Assembly: GCF_004117935.1 (NCBI RefSeq)
Contig: NZ_SDOY01000153.1
Location: 1 to 64,000, forward strand
Reading direction: 5' to 3'
Source of the DNA: Streptomyces roseicoloratus
GTDB taxonomy: Bacteria > Actinomycetota > Actinomycetes > Streptomycetales > Streptomycetaceae
DNA length: 64,000 bases
The notes beneath the pieces are model-generated. The model was not told the DNA's origin. It did no database searches and was given only the letters and a program-made list of their open reading frames with translations. Position numbers and translations under genes: made by a program. Positions 8,316-16,391 of the stretch are shown piece after piece (position 1 is the first letter of the stretch; every line of letters starts with the position of its first letter).

Positions 8316-9500
8316 ATGACGAGTACAGGGCACACGCCGGCCGTCACTCCGCCACCCGGCCCCCGCCGCCACAGCCGAAGTCGCCCGTCGGACCCGGACA
8401 CGCCTCCGCTCACGGTCGGTGTCGAGGAGGAGTTCCTGCTGGTCGACCCGGCCTCGCGCGAACTGCGCGCCGACGCCGAGAAGGTGGTGGCCGAAGCGGC
8501 CGGCGAACTCGGCGACCGGGTGGGTCCCGAGCTCACCCGCTATCAGGTCGAGACCAGGACCGACCCGCACACCGGCCTCGCCGACCTCGCCGACCAGGTC
8601 CGTTCGACCCGGCAGTCCCTCGCTCGCGCCGCGGCGCGGCGAGGCCTGGGCGTCATCGCCACCGGAACCCCGGTCTTCGCCCCGCCGGGCCCACCGCCGC
8701 TGACCGAAGGCCCTCGCTACTCCCGCAGCGCCGAGACGTTCCGCGCCCTGGACGACGAACAGATCGCCTGCGCGTGCCACGTCCACGTCGGCGTCCCGGA
8801 CCTCGCGACCGCCCTGAGCGTCAGCAACCACCTGCGTCCGTGGATCCCGCTCCTGATCGTCCTGTCGGCCAACTCCCCGTACTGGGGCGGCCGGGACACC
8901 GGTTACGCCAGCTGGCGCACGACCACCTGGGGCCGCTGGCCGGTCGCCGGCCCGCCACCGTACTTCGCGTCGGCGCCCCACTTCGAGGAACTCGTCGGCG
9001 GATTGCTGGCCAACGGCACCCTTCTGGACCGCGGCGGCCTGTACTGGGACATCAGACCCTCCCACCACCTGCCCACCCTCGAGTTCCGCGCCGCCGACGC
9101 CACCGCCACCGCCGACGACACCGTCCTGCTGGCGGGCATCGTCAGGGCCATGGTCGCCACCGCCCTGACCGCCGTCGACGCGGGAGAACCGCCCCTCCGG
9201 CCCTCCGACGCGCTGCTGCGCGCGGCGTGTTGGCGCGCCGCGCGCGACGGCGTCACCGGCAAGGGCATCGACCCGGCGACGGGCCGCCTCACCCCGGCCG
9301 TCGCCCAGGTGGAGGACCTCCTGTCCCGGCTGCGTCCCGCACTCGACCGCCACGGCGACACGGACCTCGTCCACGACCTCTGGACGCGCCTGCGCACGCA
9401 GGGCGGCCGAGCCGAGGGCCAGCGCGCCGCCCGCCGCCGGGGCGCCGCCCTGACCGACGTCGTCGACCACCTGGTCACCCTCACCACCCCACCGGACTGA
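8316..9500 (+). CDS. YbdK-type carboxylate-amine ligase (glutamate-cysteine ligase 2 family)
   Basis: 394-aa ATP-dependent ligase of the YbdK/GCS2 family. Signatures are VGVEEEFLLVD near residue 32, RYQVETRTDPHTG, CACHVHVGVPD, LSANSPYWGGRDTGYASWR and HHLPTLEFRAAD. YbdK has weak gamma-glutamylcysteine ligase activity; actinobacteria make mycothiol, so the true substrate may differ. The first 30 residues are a Pro/Arg/Ser-rich extension. ATG 8316 is preceded by CAGCAT and 6 nt, hinting at a leaderless start. It is an orphan between two repeat-bearing or non-coding gaps. Confidence 0.85.
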   Translation: MTSTGHTPAVTPPPGPRRHSRSRPSDPDTPPLTVGVEEEFLLVDPASRELRADAEKVVAEAAGELGDRVGPELTRYQVETRTDPHTGLADLADQVRSTRQSLARAAARRGLGVIATGTPVFAPPGPPPLTEGPRYSRSAETFRALDDEQIACACHVHVGVPDLATALSVSNHLRPWIPLLIVLSANSPYWGGRDTGYASWRTTTWGRWPVAGPPPYFASAPHFEELVGGLLANGTLLDRGGLYWDIRPSHHLPTLEFRAADATATADDTVLLAGIVRAMVATALTAVDAGEPPLRPSDALLRAACWRAARDGVTGKGIDPATGRLTPAVAQVEDLLSRLRPALDRHGDTDLVHDLWTRLRTQGGRAEGQRAARRRGAALTDVVDHLVTLTTPPD

Positions 9501-9614
9501 GCCCCCCGGGACCACCGAAGTCGGCTACGGGCCACCGTCCTTCGCACGCCGCCGCGGATGAGAACGAAGGACCGGGGTACGCGAGAGGCATCCGACCCGG
9601 CAAGGGAGGAAACC

Positions 9615-9839
9615 ATGGGTCTGGGAGTGTGCATCATCCTGATCGCCGTCGGCGCCATACTGACCTTCGCGACCGACTGGCAGCTCGACGGGGTCGACCT
9701 CGACCTGGTGGGGCTGATCTTCATGGCCGTCGGCATCATCGGCACGGCCGTCTACACGAGCATCCTCCGCCGCCGCCGCGTGGTCGTCCCTCCGGTCGCC
9801 CCGACGGTGACCGAGGACGAGCACCGGGACCTGCGCTGA
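9615..9839 (+). CDS. Small membrane protein, DUF6458-like
   Basis: 74-aa protein with two transmembrane helices (MGLGVCIILIAVGAILTFA and VGLIFMAVGIIGTAVYTSI) separated by a short acidic loop DWQLDGVDLDL, then RRRR and a charged tail. The layout fits the small actinobacterial DUF6458-type family of unknown role. ATG 9615 has a strong GGGAGGAA ribosome site. The 214 bp after it hold nothing I can identify. Confidence 0.75.
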   Translation: MGLGVCIILIAVGAILTFATDWQLDGVDLDLVGLIFMAVGIIGTAVYTSILRRRRVVVPPVAPTVTEDEHRDLR

Positions 9840-10040
9840 CGTCATGACAGACATCGGTGGACGGATCCGGGAACGATCGCGACCTGCGTTCGTGCCCGGA
9901 ACCGCTGCCGCACCACGTGGGCAGGGTGCACGGCCGAGTGTGGGGTTCCAGCGTGAGGGCTGCTGCGGAGCCGGCAGCCGGCGGGGGCCGAGCGGCGGGG
10001 CATGTTCATGAACTCGTGCTCTTCATTGATCAGCCAGCGC

Positions 10041-10046
10041 TAGACT
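10041..10046 (+). promoter_or_regulatory. Putative -10 box (TAGACT), leaderless comB-like gene
   Basis: TAGACT, 7 nt, then ATG 10054; no ribosome site between. Confidence 0.45.
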
Positions 10047-10053
10047 CGACACC

Positions 10054-10872
10054 ATGAGCGACTGGTTTCTGCAGCCAGAACACGGCGTCCGCTTCGAGTG
10101 GGGTCCCATCGGCGCCCGGCAAATGGCGCAGGACGCCGCCTGCCTGGTGGTGGTCGACGTGCTGTCGTTCACGACATCGGTGACCGTCGCCGTCGAAGCA
10201 GGGACCCAGGTCTTTCCCTATGCCTGGCGCGACGAGACGGCTGTCGCGTTTGCCCGGAACAAGGCGGCGGCACTGGCCGTGGGGCGGCGAGCTGCCACCT
10301 CGGCCGCACCGTGGTCGCTGTCTCCGGCAGCGCTCCGGAATGCCCCCTTCACCCCCCGGCTCGTGCTGCCCTCTCCCAACGGATCCGCCATCGCCGCGGC
10401 AGCGGGCGATGCGACAGTGGTGGCGGGCTGTCTGCGTAACGCCACTGCCGTCGGACGATGGCTGGCCCGGCACGACTACGGGACCGCGCAACGCCCCGTG
10501 GTGGTGATCGCCGCCGGCGAGCGGTGGCCGGACGGAAGCCTGCGACCTGCGCTGGAGGACTTGCTGGGTGCCGGGGCGATCATCGACGCGCTGGAGTCGC
10601 GGGGCGTCGGCCCGCTGTCTCCCGAGGCAGCCGCCGCACGGGGCTGCTTCGTGCAGACCGCCGATGTCGTCAGCGCCGTGGCCGCCGGTTCCTCGGGCAG
10701 GGAACTGACCCGGAGCGGGTTCGCCGACGACGTGGCCATCGCCACCGAACTCGATGCCGGCGCGACCGTACCCGTCCTCACCGGCGGAGCCTTCGACGAC
10801 AGCACCGACGAGACGGGACCGCTGCCGAATCAGTGGCACCGGCCGTCCAGGCTTCCTGGAGATGTGACGTAA
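10054..10872 (+). CDS. comB: 2-phosphosulfolactate phosphatase family protein (ComB-like)
   Basis: 272-aa protein of the ComB family, Mg-dependent phosphatases known from coenzyme M synthesis in archaea. Family landmarks are VVVDVLSFTTSVTVAVEAG near the N-terminus, LPSPNGSAIA, VVAGCLRNATAV and VIAAGERWPDGSLRPALEDLLGAG. Streptomycetes do not make coenzyme M, so the natural substrate here is probably another phosphorylated acid. ATG 10054 looks leaderless. The DM13 gene follows after 96 nt with its own ribosome site. Confidence 0.8.
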   Translation: MSDWFLQPEHGVRFEWGPIGARQMAQDAACLVVVDVLSFTTSVTVAVEAGTQVFPYAWRDETAVAFARNKAAALAVGRRAATSAAPWSLSPAALRNAPFTPRLVLPSPNGSAIAAAAGDATVVAGCLRNATAVGRWLARHDYGTAQRPVVVIAAGERWPDGSLRPALEDLLGAGAIIDALESRGVGPLSPEAAAARGCFVQTADVVSAVAAGSSGRELTRSGFADDVAIATELDAGATVPVLTGGAFDDSTDETGPLPNQWHRPSRLPGDVT

Positions 10873-10968
10873 GCGAATCGTCATGGCTCGGCCCGGGACG
10901 CGCGTCGGCGGGGCGCGTTGAATGGAAGCAGGCCACCACCAGGCACGATTCGATCCGGGGAGAAGCGC

Positions 10969-11556
10969 ATGAGCAGGGTGTCACGTCGTGGAGTCATCGG
11001 TGCCTTCCTGGCCGCCACTGCGCTGGTGCTCGGCGTCGGGCTGGCCTGGTTCCAGCCGTGGAAGCTCTGGGTGGACGACATCGTGCGCGAGGCCCTGCCT
11101 GCCGCCGCCGCACCCGCCACCGCACCGACGGCCACCGCACCGACCGGCCCCGCCCCAACGGGCACGCCCGGCACGGGGCCCGTCGCCGTCCCGCCCGCCG
11201 CGCCGCAGACCGTCGCCTCCGGCGAACTGATCAGCCACGAGCACCACACCACCGGGACCGTCAGGATCCTCCGCCTCCCCGACGGCTCCCACACCCTCCG
11301 CCTGGAGAACCTGGACACCAGCAACGGTCCCGACCTCCGGGTATGGCTGACCGACGCCCCGGTGAAGGAGGGCGTGGCCGGCTGGCGGGTCTTCGACGAC
11401 GGCCGGCACCTGAGCCTGGGCAGCCTCAAGGGCAACAAGGGCGACCAGAACTACGCCCTGCCCGCGGGCACCGACCTCGGCGCGTACACCAGCGTCAGCA
11501 TCTGGTGCGACCGCTTCGACGTCTCCTTCGGCGCCGCCGCGCTCACCCGCGTCTGA
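10969..11556 (+). CDS. DM13-domain membrane-anchored protein
   Basis: 195-aa protein with a twin-arginine-like start (MSRVSRRGVIGAFLAATALVLG) acting as signal or anchor, an Ala/Pro/Thr linker (about 44-80) and a C-terminal DM13 domain: GELISHEHHTTGTVRILRLP, then LRLENLDTSNGPDLRVWLTD and LGSLKGNKGDQNYALP. DM13 domains are proposed electron-transfer or metal-binding modules, and bacterial versions are extracytoplasmic. ATG 10969 follows GGGGAGAAG. It converges on the GT87 gene with only 27 nt between stops, and a CCGCGGCCGCGG palindrome sits there. Confidence 0.85.
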   Translation: MSRVSRRGVIGAFLAATALVLGVGLAWFQPWKLWVDDIVREALPAAAAPATAPTATAPTGPAPTGTPGTGPVAVPPAAPQTVASGELISHEHHTTGTVRILRLPDGSHTLRLENLDTSNGPDLRVWLTDAPVKEGVAGWRVFDDGRHLSLGSLKGNKGDQNYALPAGTDLGAYTSVSIWCDRFDVSFGAAALTRV

Positions 11557-11583
11557 CCGCGGCCGCGGCCGACTTCCGCGCGC

Positions 11584-13068
11584 TCACCCCCGTCCGGCCT
11601 CCGCCGCGGCCGGCGCGCCCGCGCGTTCCCTCCGCCCGCGTCGCCGCAGCCACCACCCGCCGTACGCCGCGACCGCCGCCGTCCCGTACGCGGCGGTCGC
11701 CGCGCCGCTGCCGAGTTCCGGGCCCGCGAGATAGGCGACCGCGCCCGCCAGGGCGACGCCGAGCCACTCCCCGCGGCCGTCCAGCGCCACCAGCGCGACG
11801 AGCAGCAGGGCGTACCAGGAGTAGCCGGGAGTCAGCAGGAGGAACGCCGTCCCGGTGGTCACCAGGGCGCCCCGCCACGGCCGTTCGGGATCTCCGCGTA
11901 CGACGACGAGGACCGACACCACCGCGAGTCCGAGCAGGACGGCGGGCATGGCCCACACGTCGGGGACCACGAGCCGCACCAGGGCGTACCGGCTGCCCGC
12001 GCCCGCGTCGTCGTATCCCTCCTCCTCGGCGTAGCCGCCGAGATAGCCGAGCACCGAGCCCCGCGAGAGCAGGACGTACGGCAGGTACAGCGCGGCGATC
12101 GTGCCGGCCGCGGCTCCCAGTACCGCGAGCGCCTGGCGCGGCCGCCGTACGCCGGACAGGGCGCCGGGCACCAGCAGTGCGGGCAGCAGCTTCGCCGTGA
12201 TCGCGAGACCGAGCAGGAACCCGCCGGCGGCCCGCCGCCGCGTCACGGCGACCAGGGCGCAGACGGCGAACAGCACGGCGAGGACGTCCGCGTGGGCGTT
12301 GTTCACCCCCTCCACGGGAACGGCCGGACACCACGCCCACCAGGCCGCCCGGCGCGGGTCGCCCCGGCGGCGCAGGACGAGGACCAGCAGGGCGGTGACG
12401 GACAGGGACAGGACGGCGGCGCCGGTCTGCAGGGCCTTGTGGCGCACACCGGTCGGCGACAGGGAGTGGACCAGCAGGAACCACCCCTCGGCGACCGGCG
12501 GATAAATCGTGTGCACGGCGGGCCGGTTGATCCGGGTGCAGAGGCCGTCGCCCAGCGCGGCGAGGTCGTGGCTGCCGTGGGCGCAGGTGGCGCGGTCGGG
12601 GAAGAGCCACGGATCGCGCAGTCCGGCCAGGGCCGGGTCGGCGGGGGCGTGGTCGTAGGGGGAGACACCGGCCGCCTGCACCCGGCCGTCCCACGCGTAC
12701 CGGTACGCGTCCGTGCTGGTGCGTGGCGGCGCCACGAGGCCGGTGGCCGTGACCGCGACGGCCCCGGCGAGGACCAGCGGGACCACCATGCGGGCGGGGA
12801 CGCGCCGCACGGCGACGACGGCCGCCGCGAACAGGACCCAGGCGACGGCGTATCCGGCGACGAAGCCGACCCCCGTCGCGTCGCTCCGGAGCAGGGCCAG
12901 GAGCGTGGTGGTCAGGGCGGCGAGGAGCACGGCGCCCACGACGGCGGCAGAGGCGGCGGCACAGGCCCGGACGCGGCGGAGGGTTCGAGCGGAGGGACGG
13001 AGGCGAGTGCGGGCGGTACGGAGGCGAGTGCGGGCGCTGCGGAGGGGAGTGCGGGCGGTGCGGGGCAT
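11584..13068 (-). CDS. GT87-like polyprenol-phosphate-sugar mannosyltransferase
   Basis: 494-aa integral membrane glycosyltransferase with roughly ten to twelve transmembrane helices. Family landmarks are STDAYRYAWDGRVQAAGVSPYDHAP after the second helix pair, RINRPAVHTIYPPVAEGWF, GVNNAHADVLAV and LTPGYSWYALLL. These match GT-C/GT87 enzymes that use polyprenyl-phosphate-mannose outside the membrane. The first 30 residues are a basic repeat (ARTRLRT, about 7-aa period) encoded by 21-bp tandem DNA units. It diverges from the oxidoreductase gene and shares an envelope-sugar cluster that runs to 20.5 kb. Confidence 0.85.
   Translation of the reverse strand: MPRTARTPLRSARTRLRTARTRLRPSARTLRRVRACAAASAAVVGAVLLAALTTTLLALLRSDATGVGFVAGYAVAWVLFAAAVVAVRRVPARMVVPLVLAGAVAVTATGLVAPPRTSTDAYRYAWDGRVQAAGVSPYDHAPADPALAGLRDPWLFPDRATCAHGSHDLAALGDGLCTRINRPAVHTIYPPVAEGWFLLVHSLSPTGVRHKALQTGAAVLSLSVTALLVLVLRRRGDPRRAAWWAWCPAVPVEGVNNAHADVLAVLFAVCALVAVTRRRAAGGFLLGLAITAKLLPALLVPGALSGVRRPRQALAVLGAAAGTIAALYLPYVLLSRGSVLGYLGGYAEEEGYDDAGAGSRYALVRLVVPDVWAMPAVLLGLAVVSVLVVVRGDPERPWRGALVTTGTAFLLLTPGYSWYALLLVALVALDGRGEWLGVALAGAVAYLAGPELGSGAATAAYGTAAVAAYGGWWLRRRGRRERAGAPAAAEAGRG
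12999..13061. repeat. Three 21-bp tandem units encoding the GT87 N-terminus
   Basis: Units at 12999-13019, 13020-13040 and 13041-13061 differ by one to three bases. In the GT87 frame (minus strand) each encodes 7 residues, giving ARTPLRS, ARTRLRT and ARTRLRP. Confidence 0.8.
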
Positions 13069-13172
13069 GGCCGCAGCGTGTCAGCGGGACGGGCGGAGCG
13101 GAGCACGACCCGTCGGAGCGTTCGGGTTTCGTAAGGTGTCGGACCTCCCAACGGATCCGCCGCGGCGGTGTC

Positions 13173-14435
13173 ATGGACGGCATGACCTTCCGCACGCCCC
13201 GGCCGCGTCGCCTCGCGCTGCCCGCGCTCCGGCCGCCCGCCTTCACCGGCCGACTGCACGACGCCAGAACGGCCACGGCCGTCGGCCGGTGGCTCGGCGC
13301 GGCCTTCGCCGTCTGTTTCGTCACCGGGCTCGTCAGCCATTACCTCCAACGGCCGCCCGGCCCGCTGGCCGACCGGCTGCCGACGCGGCCGGTGTGGGGC
13401 TACGCCCTCAGCCAGGGCCTGCACGTCGCCGCCGGCCTCGCCGCGATCGTGCTGCTCCTGGTCAAGCTGTGGGCGGTGTATCCCCGGCTCTTCGCGTGGC
13501 CACCGGTTCGTTCCGTGCGCCACGCGCTGGAGCGGCTGTCGGTCGCGCTGCTCGTGGCCTCGGCCGTGTTCGAGGTGTTCACCGGCCTGCTGAACATCGT
13601 CGAGTGGTACCCGTGGCCCTTCGCCTTCGTCCCGGTGCACTTCGCCGTCGCCTGGATCGCGACCGGATCGATCCTGCTGCACATCGCCGTCAAGGCCCCC
13701 GAGATCAGGGAACATTGGAGGCGGCGCTCGGCAGGAACCCGCTCGCTGCCGGCCGCTGCCGGCCCGCTGACGGCCGATGACGGTCCTCCCGCCGCCGCTG
13801 ACGGCTCGCCGGCCTCCTCGGGCGGCCCTCTGCCCGCCGAAGACGAAGGGGACCGCCGTTCGCTGCTTCTCGCCACGGGCGGCGCGATCGGCGTCGTGAC
13901 GCTCACGACGGTCGGTCAGTCCTTCACGCCGCTGAAGGCGTTCGACCTGCTCGCACCGCGGCACCCCGACCACGGCCCGCAGGGACTGCCGGTGAACCGC
14001 ACCGCCACCGCGGCCGGCGTGTCGGCACGAGACCTGCGGCAGTGGCGCCTCGACGTCGGCGGCCCCCGTCCGTACGTCCTCACGCTCGACGCGCTGCGGG
14101 CGATGCCCCAGACCCGCGCCCGGCTGCCGATCGCCTGCGTCGAGGGCTGGAGCGTCGACGCCGATTGGACCGGCGTGCCGGTCCGCACACTGATCGAGCG
14201 GGCCGGCGGACGGCCGGGGGCGACGGCGGTGCGGGTGACCTCGCTGGAGGCGGACGGCGCTTACCGCGTCACGGAGATGGGCGCGGGCTACGCCGGCGAC
14301 CCGCTGACGCTCCTCGCGCTCACCCTCAACGGGCAGGTGCTGTCCCTCGACCACGGCTTCCCCGCCCGGATCGTCGCCCCCAACCGACCCGGGGTCCTTC
14401 AGACCAAATGGGTGCACCGCCTGGAGGTGCTGTGA
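13173..14435 (+). CDS. Cytochrome-b-like membrane domain fused to sulfite-oxidase-type molybdopterin domain
   Basis: 420-aa fusion. The N-terminal half has four or five helices with conserved His (LVSHYL, GLHVAAGLAAIVLLLVKLW, HFAVAWIATGSILLHIAVK), like a di-haem cytochrome b561/DUF4405 anchor. After a Pro/Ala/Ser linker (about 190-215) comes a twin-arginine-like RRSLLLATGGA and then an MsrP/YedY-type molybdopterin domain: LPIACVEGWSVDADWTG, whose Cys is the predicted Mo ligand, and RIVAPNRPGVLQTKWVHRLEV. A membrane redox enzyme acting on an extracytoplasmic substrate is likely. ATG 13173 is used; ATG 13182 is possible. Its stop overlaps the next gene's start as GTGA. Confidence 0.85.
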   Translation: MDGMTFRTPRPRRLALPALRPPAFTGRLHDARTATAVGRWLGAAFAVCFVTGLVSHYLQRPPGPLADRLPTRPVWGYALSQGLHVAAGLAAIVLLLVKLWAVYPRLFAWPPVRSVRHALERLSVALLVASAVFEVFTGLLNIVEWYPWPFAFVPVHFAVAWIATGSILLHIAVKAPEIREHWRRRSAGTRSLPAAAGPLTADDGPPAAADGSPASSGGPLPAEDEGDRRSLLLATGGAIGVVTLTTVGQSFTPLKAFDLLAPRHPDHGPQGLPVNRTATAAGVSARDLRQWRLDVGGPRPYVLTLDALRAMPQTRARLPIACVEGWSVDADWTGVPVRTLIERAGGRPGATAVRVTSLEADGAYRVTEMGAGYAGDPLTLLALTLNGQVLSLDHGFPARIVAPNRPGVLQTKWVHRLEVL

Positions 14436-15034
14436 GCACGGCGAACGTCCTGCGGTACGGAGTCGGCGCCCTGGGCCTCGGCCTGATCGGCCTCGGAGCG
14501 TGGCTGGTGGCAGTCGAGCCGGATTCCGCGGGCGTCCTGGTGTGGCTGGCGGGGGCGCTCGTCCTGCACGACGGCATCCTCGCGCCGCTCGTCCTCGTCG
14601 TCGGACTGCTGCTCGTCGGACGACGCGGGCGGAGCCTGCTGCGGGGGACCCTGATCATCGCGGGGAGCGTGGTCCTGGTGGCGCTCCCGCTGCTCGTACG
14701 CCCGGGGGAACCGCCCAACCCGTCGGCGCTGCCCCTCTCGTACGGGCGCAACCTCGCGATCGTGCTGGGCGCCGTCGCTGTCGTGGCCGCCACGCTGCAC
14801 CTCGTACGACGGCGGCGGGCGACCGGGCCTCGGCGCCGCGCGCCCGAGACGACGGGCCGGTCTCGGCCGGGTACGGCCGAGGCGACCGGCCGGTCCCGGC
14901 CGGGTTCCGCCGAGGCGACGGGGCGGACTCGACCGGCCGCCGCCGAGGGGACGAACGGTCCCCAGCGCCGCACCGGCGAGGCAACGCAGCGGCCTCAGCG
15001 GCGTACGCCCGAGGCGACGGGCGAAGACGACTGA
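14432..15034 (+). CDS. Membrane protein with 11-residue repeat tail
   Basis: 200-aa protein with three or four helices (YGVGALGLGLIGLGAWLVAV, VLVWLAGALVLHDGILAPLV, GTLIIAGSVVLVALPLLV, LAIVLGAVAVVAATLHLV) and a basic stop-transfer RRRR. The last about 60 residues are five to six copies of an 11-residue unit such as EATGRSRPGSA, encoded by 33-bp tandem DNA. GTG 14432 overlaps the oxidoreductase stop by 4 nt, so it is co-translated and may assist that enzyme. Its 3' end overlaps the convergent methyltransferase gene by 40 nt inside the repeat array. Confidence 0.8.
   Translation: MSTANVLRYGVGALGLGLIGLGAWLVAVEPDSAGVLVWLAGALVLHDGILAPLVLVVGLLLVGRRGRSLLRGTLIIAGSVVLVALPLLVRPGEPPNPSALPLSYGRNLAIVLGAVAVVAATLHLVRRRRATGPRRRAPETTGRSRPGTAEATGRSRPGSAEATGRTRPAAAEGTNGPQRRTGEATQRPQRRTPEATGEDD
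14846..15031. repeat. 33-bp tandem repeat array (about 5.6 units)
   Basis: Units start at 14846, 14879, 14912, 14945 and 14978 at exact 33-bp spacing, with a partial sixth from 15011. Each opens with GAGRCRACG. The reading frame is kept, giving an 11-aa protein repeat on the plus strand. The last units also encode, on the minus strand, the C-terminus of the overlapping methyltransferase. Confidence 0.85.
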
Positions 15035-15672
15035 GGCATGAGCGCGACGAAGGCGCGACCCGCCACCGTCCACCGCTCGGACACCGCCCAGCCCGCCCGG
15101 CCGGCGTGCCCGGCCAGCGCACGGGTGCCCACCCGGGCCCAGCGGAACGGAGCTCCCCGACCGCCCCGGCCGTCGTCGACCCGCACCTCGCAGCGCTCGT
15201 CGACGTCCACGGGCACGCATTCGGCGAGGACGGTCCCGGCGGGCGACACGACCTGCCGGAGCCGCCGGAGCAGCGCCGCCGGATCGCCGCCGATGCCGAT
15301 GTTCCCGTCGATCAACAGGGCCGTGTCCCAGCGCCCTTCACCGGGGACGGGGTCGAAGACCGACCGGCACAGGGCCGTGCCGCCCAGTCGTATCGCGTGC
15401 GCCACCGCCTCCGGGCTGACGTCGATGCCCAGCGTGCGCCGGCCCTGGGCGGCGAGGGCGGCGACGAGCCGGCCGGGGCCGCAGCCGATGTCGAGGACCG
15501 CGCCCTGGCAGCGTGCCAGGACGGAGCGGTCGGCCCGGTCGGGTGCCTCGCACCAGCGCTCCACCTCCAGCGGCAGCAGCCAGCCGTCGTCACGGCGCAG
15601 GAACAGCGGGCCACGGCCGCTGCGCAGGGCGTCGGCGTACGGGTCGGCGCGCCAGGCCGTCGTCGCGGTCAC
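14995..15672 (-). CDS. Class I SAM-dependent methyltransferase
   Basis: 225-aa enzyme with SAM-binding motif I VLDIGCGPGRLVAALAAQG, an acidic GIDVSPEAVAHA, and FDPVPGEGRWDTALLIDGNIGIGGDP. It is probably a small-molecule or sugar-lipid methyltransferase, as it sits in one operon with two glycosyltransferase-fold genes. GTG 15672 has AGGGAG 7 nt upstream, and GTGA overlaps the stop of the DUF2064 gene, so translation is coupled. The C-terminal SSSPVASGVRR is the antisense reading of the 33-bp repeat array of the convergent gene. Substrate unknown. Confidence 0.85.
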   Translation of the reverse strand: MTATTAWRADPYADALRSGRGPLFLRRDDGWLLPLEVERWCEAPDRADRSVLARCQGAVLDIGCGPGRLVAALAAQGRRTLGIDVSPEAVAHAIRLGGTALCRSVFDPVPGEGRWDTALLIDGNIGIGGDPAALLRRLRQVVSPAGTVLAECVPVDVDERCEVRVDDGRGGRGAPFRWARVGTRALAGHAGRAGWAVSERWTVAGRAFVALMPQSSSPVASGVRR

Positions 15673-16391
15673 CGGCCGCTCCCTGCGATCGGGCCGGCCC
15701 CTGTGATCGGGCCGGCCCCTGTGATCGGGCCGGCCCCTGTGATCGGGCCGGCCCCTGTGATCGGGGCGGCCCTTGCGATCGGGCCGGCCGGTGCCGCGAG
15801 CCGTGCGGCGAAGCGGGTGCCGGGCGCATCGGCCGCCACCTGCCGGGCGTCGGCGGCGGTGTCCACGTCCCGCAGGACCGGCAGGAGCCCGACGCTCAGC
15901 CCGGCCGCGCGCAGCCGCTGGTACTGGACGGCCCCGGTGTCGGCCCGCGACATCGGTACGCCGAGCAGCAGGGCCGGGTCGGGGCGGGCGAGGCCGAGCG
16001 CCCAGAAGCCGCCGTCGGCCGCGGGCCCGAGCCAGGCGTCGTGGGCGTCCCAGACGAGGGCGGGGGCCAGCAGCCCGGGGGTGACCTGCGGGGTGTCCAT
16101 GCCGATGAGCAGAGCGGGACCGGCGCAGGCGGAGAACGCGGCGGCCAGCCGCTCGTCGAGCCCGCCCGCCGCCTGGGGCACGACGTCGAAGCCGGCCGGC
16201 AGCCACGGTCCGGGCGCGCCGTCGAGGACGAGGACGTGCCGGCCGGCCGGCACCCGTGCCGCGGCGGCCAGGGTGTCGGCCAGCGCCGCCTCGGCGAGCG
16301 AGGCCGCCTCCTCCGGGGTGAACGGAGGCGTGAGCCGGGTCTTCACCCGGCCGGGCAGCGGCTCTTTGGCGATGACGAGCAGGGTCGTCAC
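15669..16391 (-). CDS. DUF2064 / TIGR04282-type nucleotidyl- or glycosyltransferase with repeat-coded tail
   Basis: 240-aa protein with a nucleotide-diphospho-sugar-transferase fold: LLVIAKEPLPGRVKTRLTPPFTPEEAA at the N-terminus, LLIGMDTPQVTP and GPAADGGFWALGL. The core ends around residue 205; the last 35 residues are a repeat PITGAG encoded by 18-bp tandem DNA, so tail length probably varies between strains. GTG 16391 overlaps the GT2 stop (GTGA), and its own stop overlaps the methyltransferase start in the same way, forming a three-gene coupled operon. Relatives are annotated as arsenosugar or F420-type transferases, but here a role in the sugar cluster is inferred from context. Confidence 0.85.
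   Translation of the reverse strand: MTTLLVIAKEPLPGRVKTRLTPPFTPEEAASLAEAALADTLAAAARVPAGRHVLVLDGAPGPWLPAGFDVVPQAAGGLDERLAAAFSACAGPALLIGMDTPQVTPGLLAPALVWDAHDAWLGPAADGGFWALGLARPDPALLLGVPMSRADTGAVQYQRLRAAGLSVGLLPVLRDVDTAADARQVAADAPGTRFAARLAAPAGPIARAAPITGAGPITGAGPITGAGPITGAGPIAGSGR
15687..15794. repeat. 18-bp tandem repeat array (6 units)
   Basis: The unit GATCGGGCCGGCCCCTGT is repeated perfectly four times (15687-15758) and followed by two diverged units to 15794. Each unit contains the palindrome GGGCCGGCCC. Because 18 is a multiple of three, the array adds a six-residue repeat to the C-terminus of the DUF2064 protein and stops just short of the methyltransferase ribosome site. Confidence 0.9.

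Noticed and set aside
9840..10053. 66-codon frame between the DUF6458-like and ComB-like genes
   Set aside because: No start signal and it runs through the TAGACT promoter of the next gene.
15687..15758. Series of factor-independent terminators (each 18-bp unit is palindromic)
   Set aside because: The array lies inside the DUF2064 coding frame, is a multiple of three and is followed by a coupled gene, so a coding repeat is the simpler reading.
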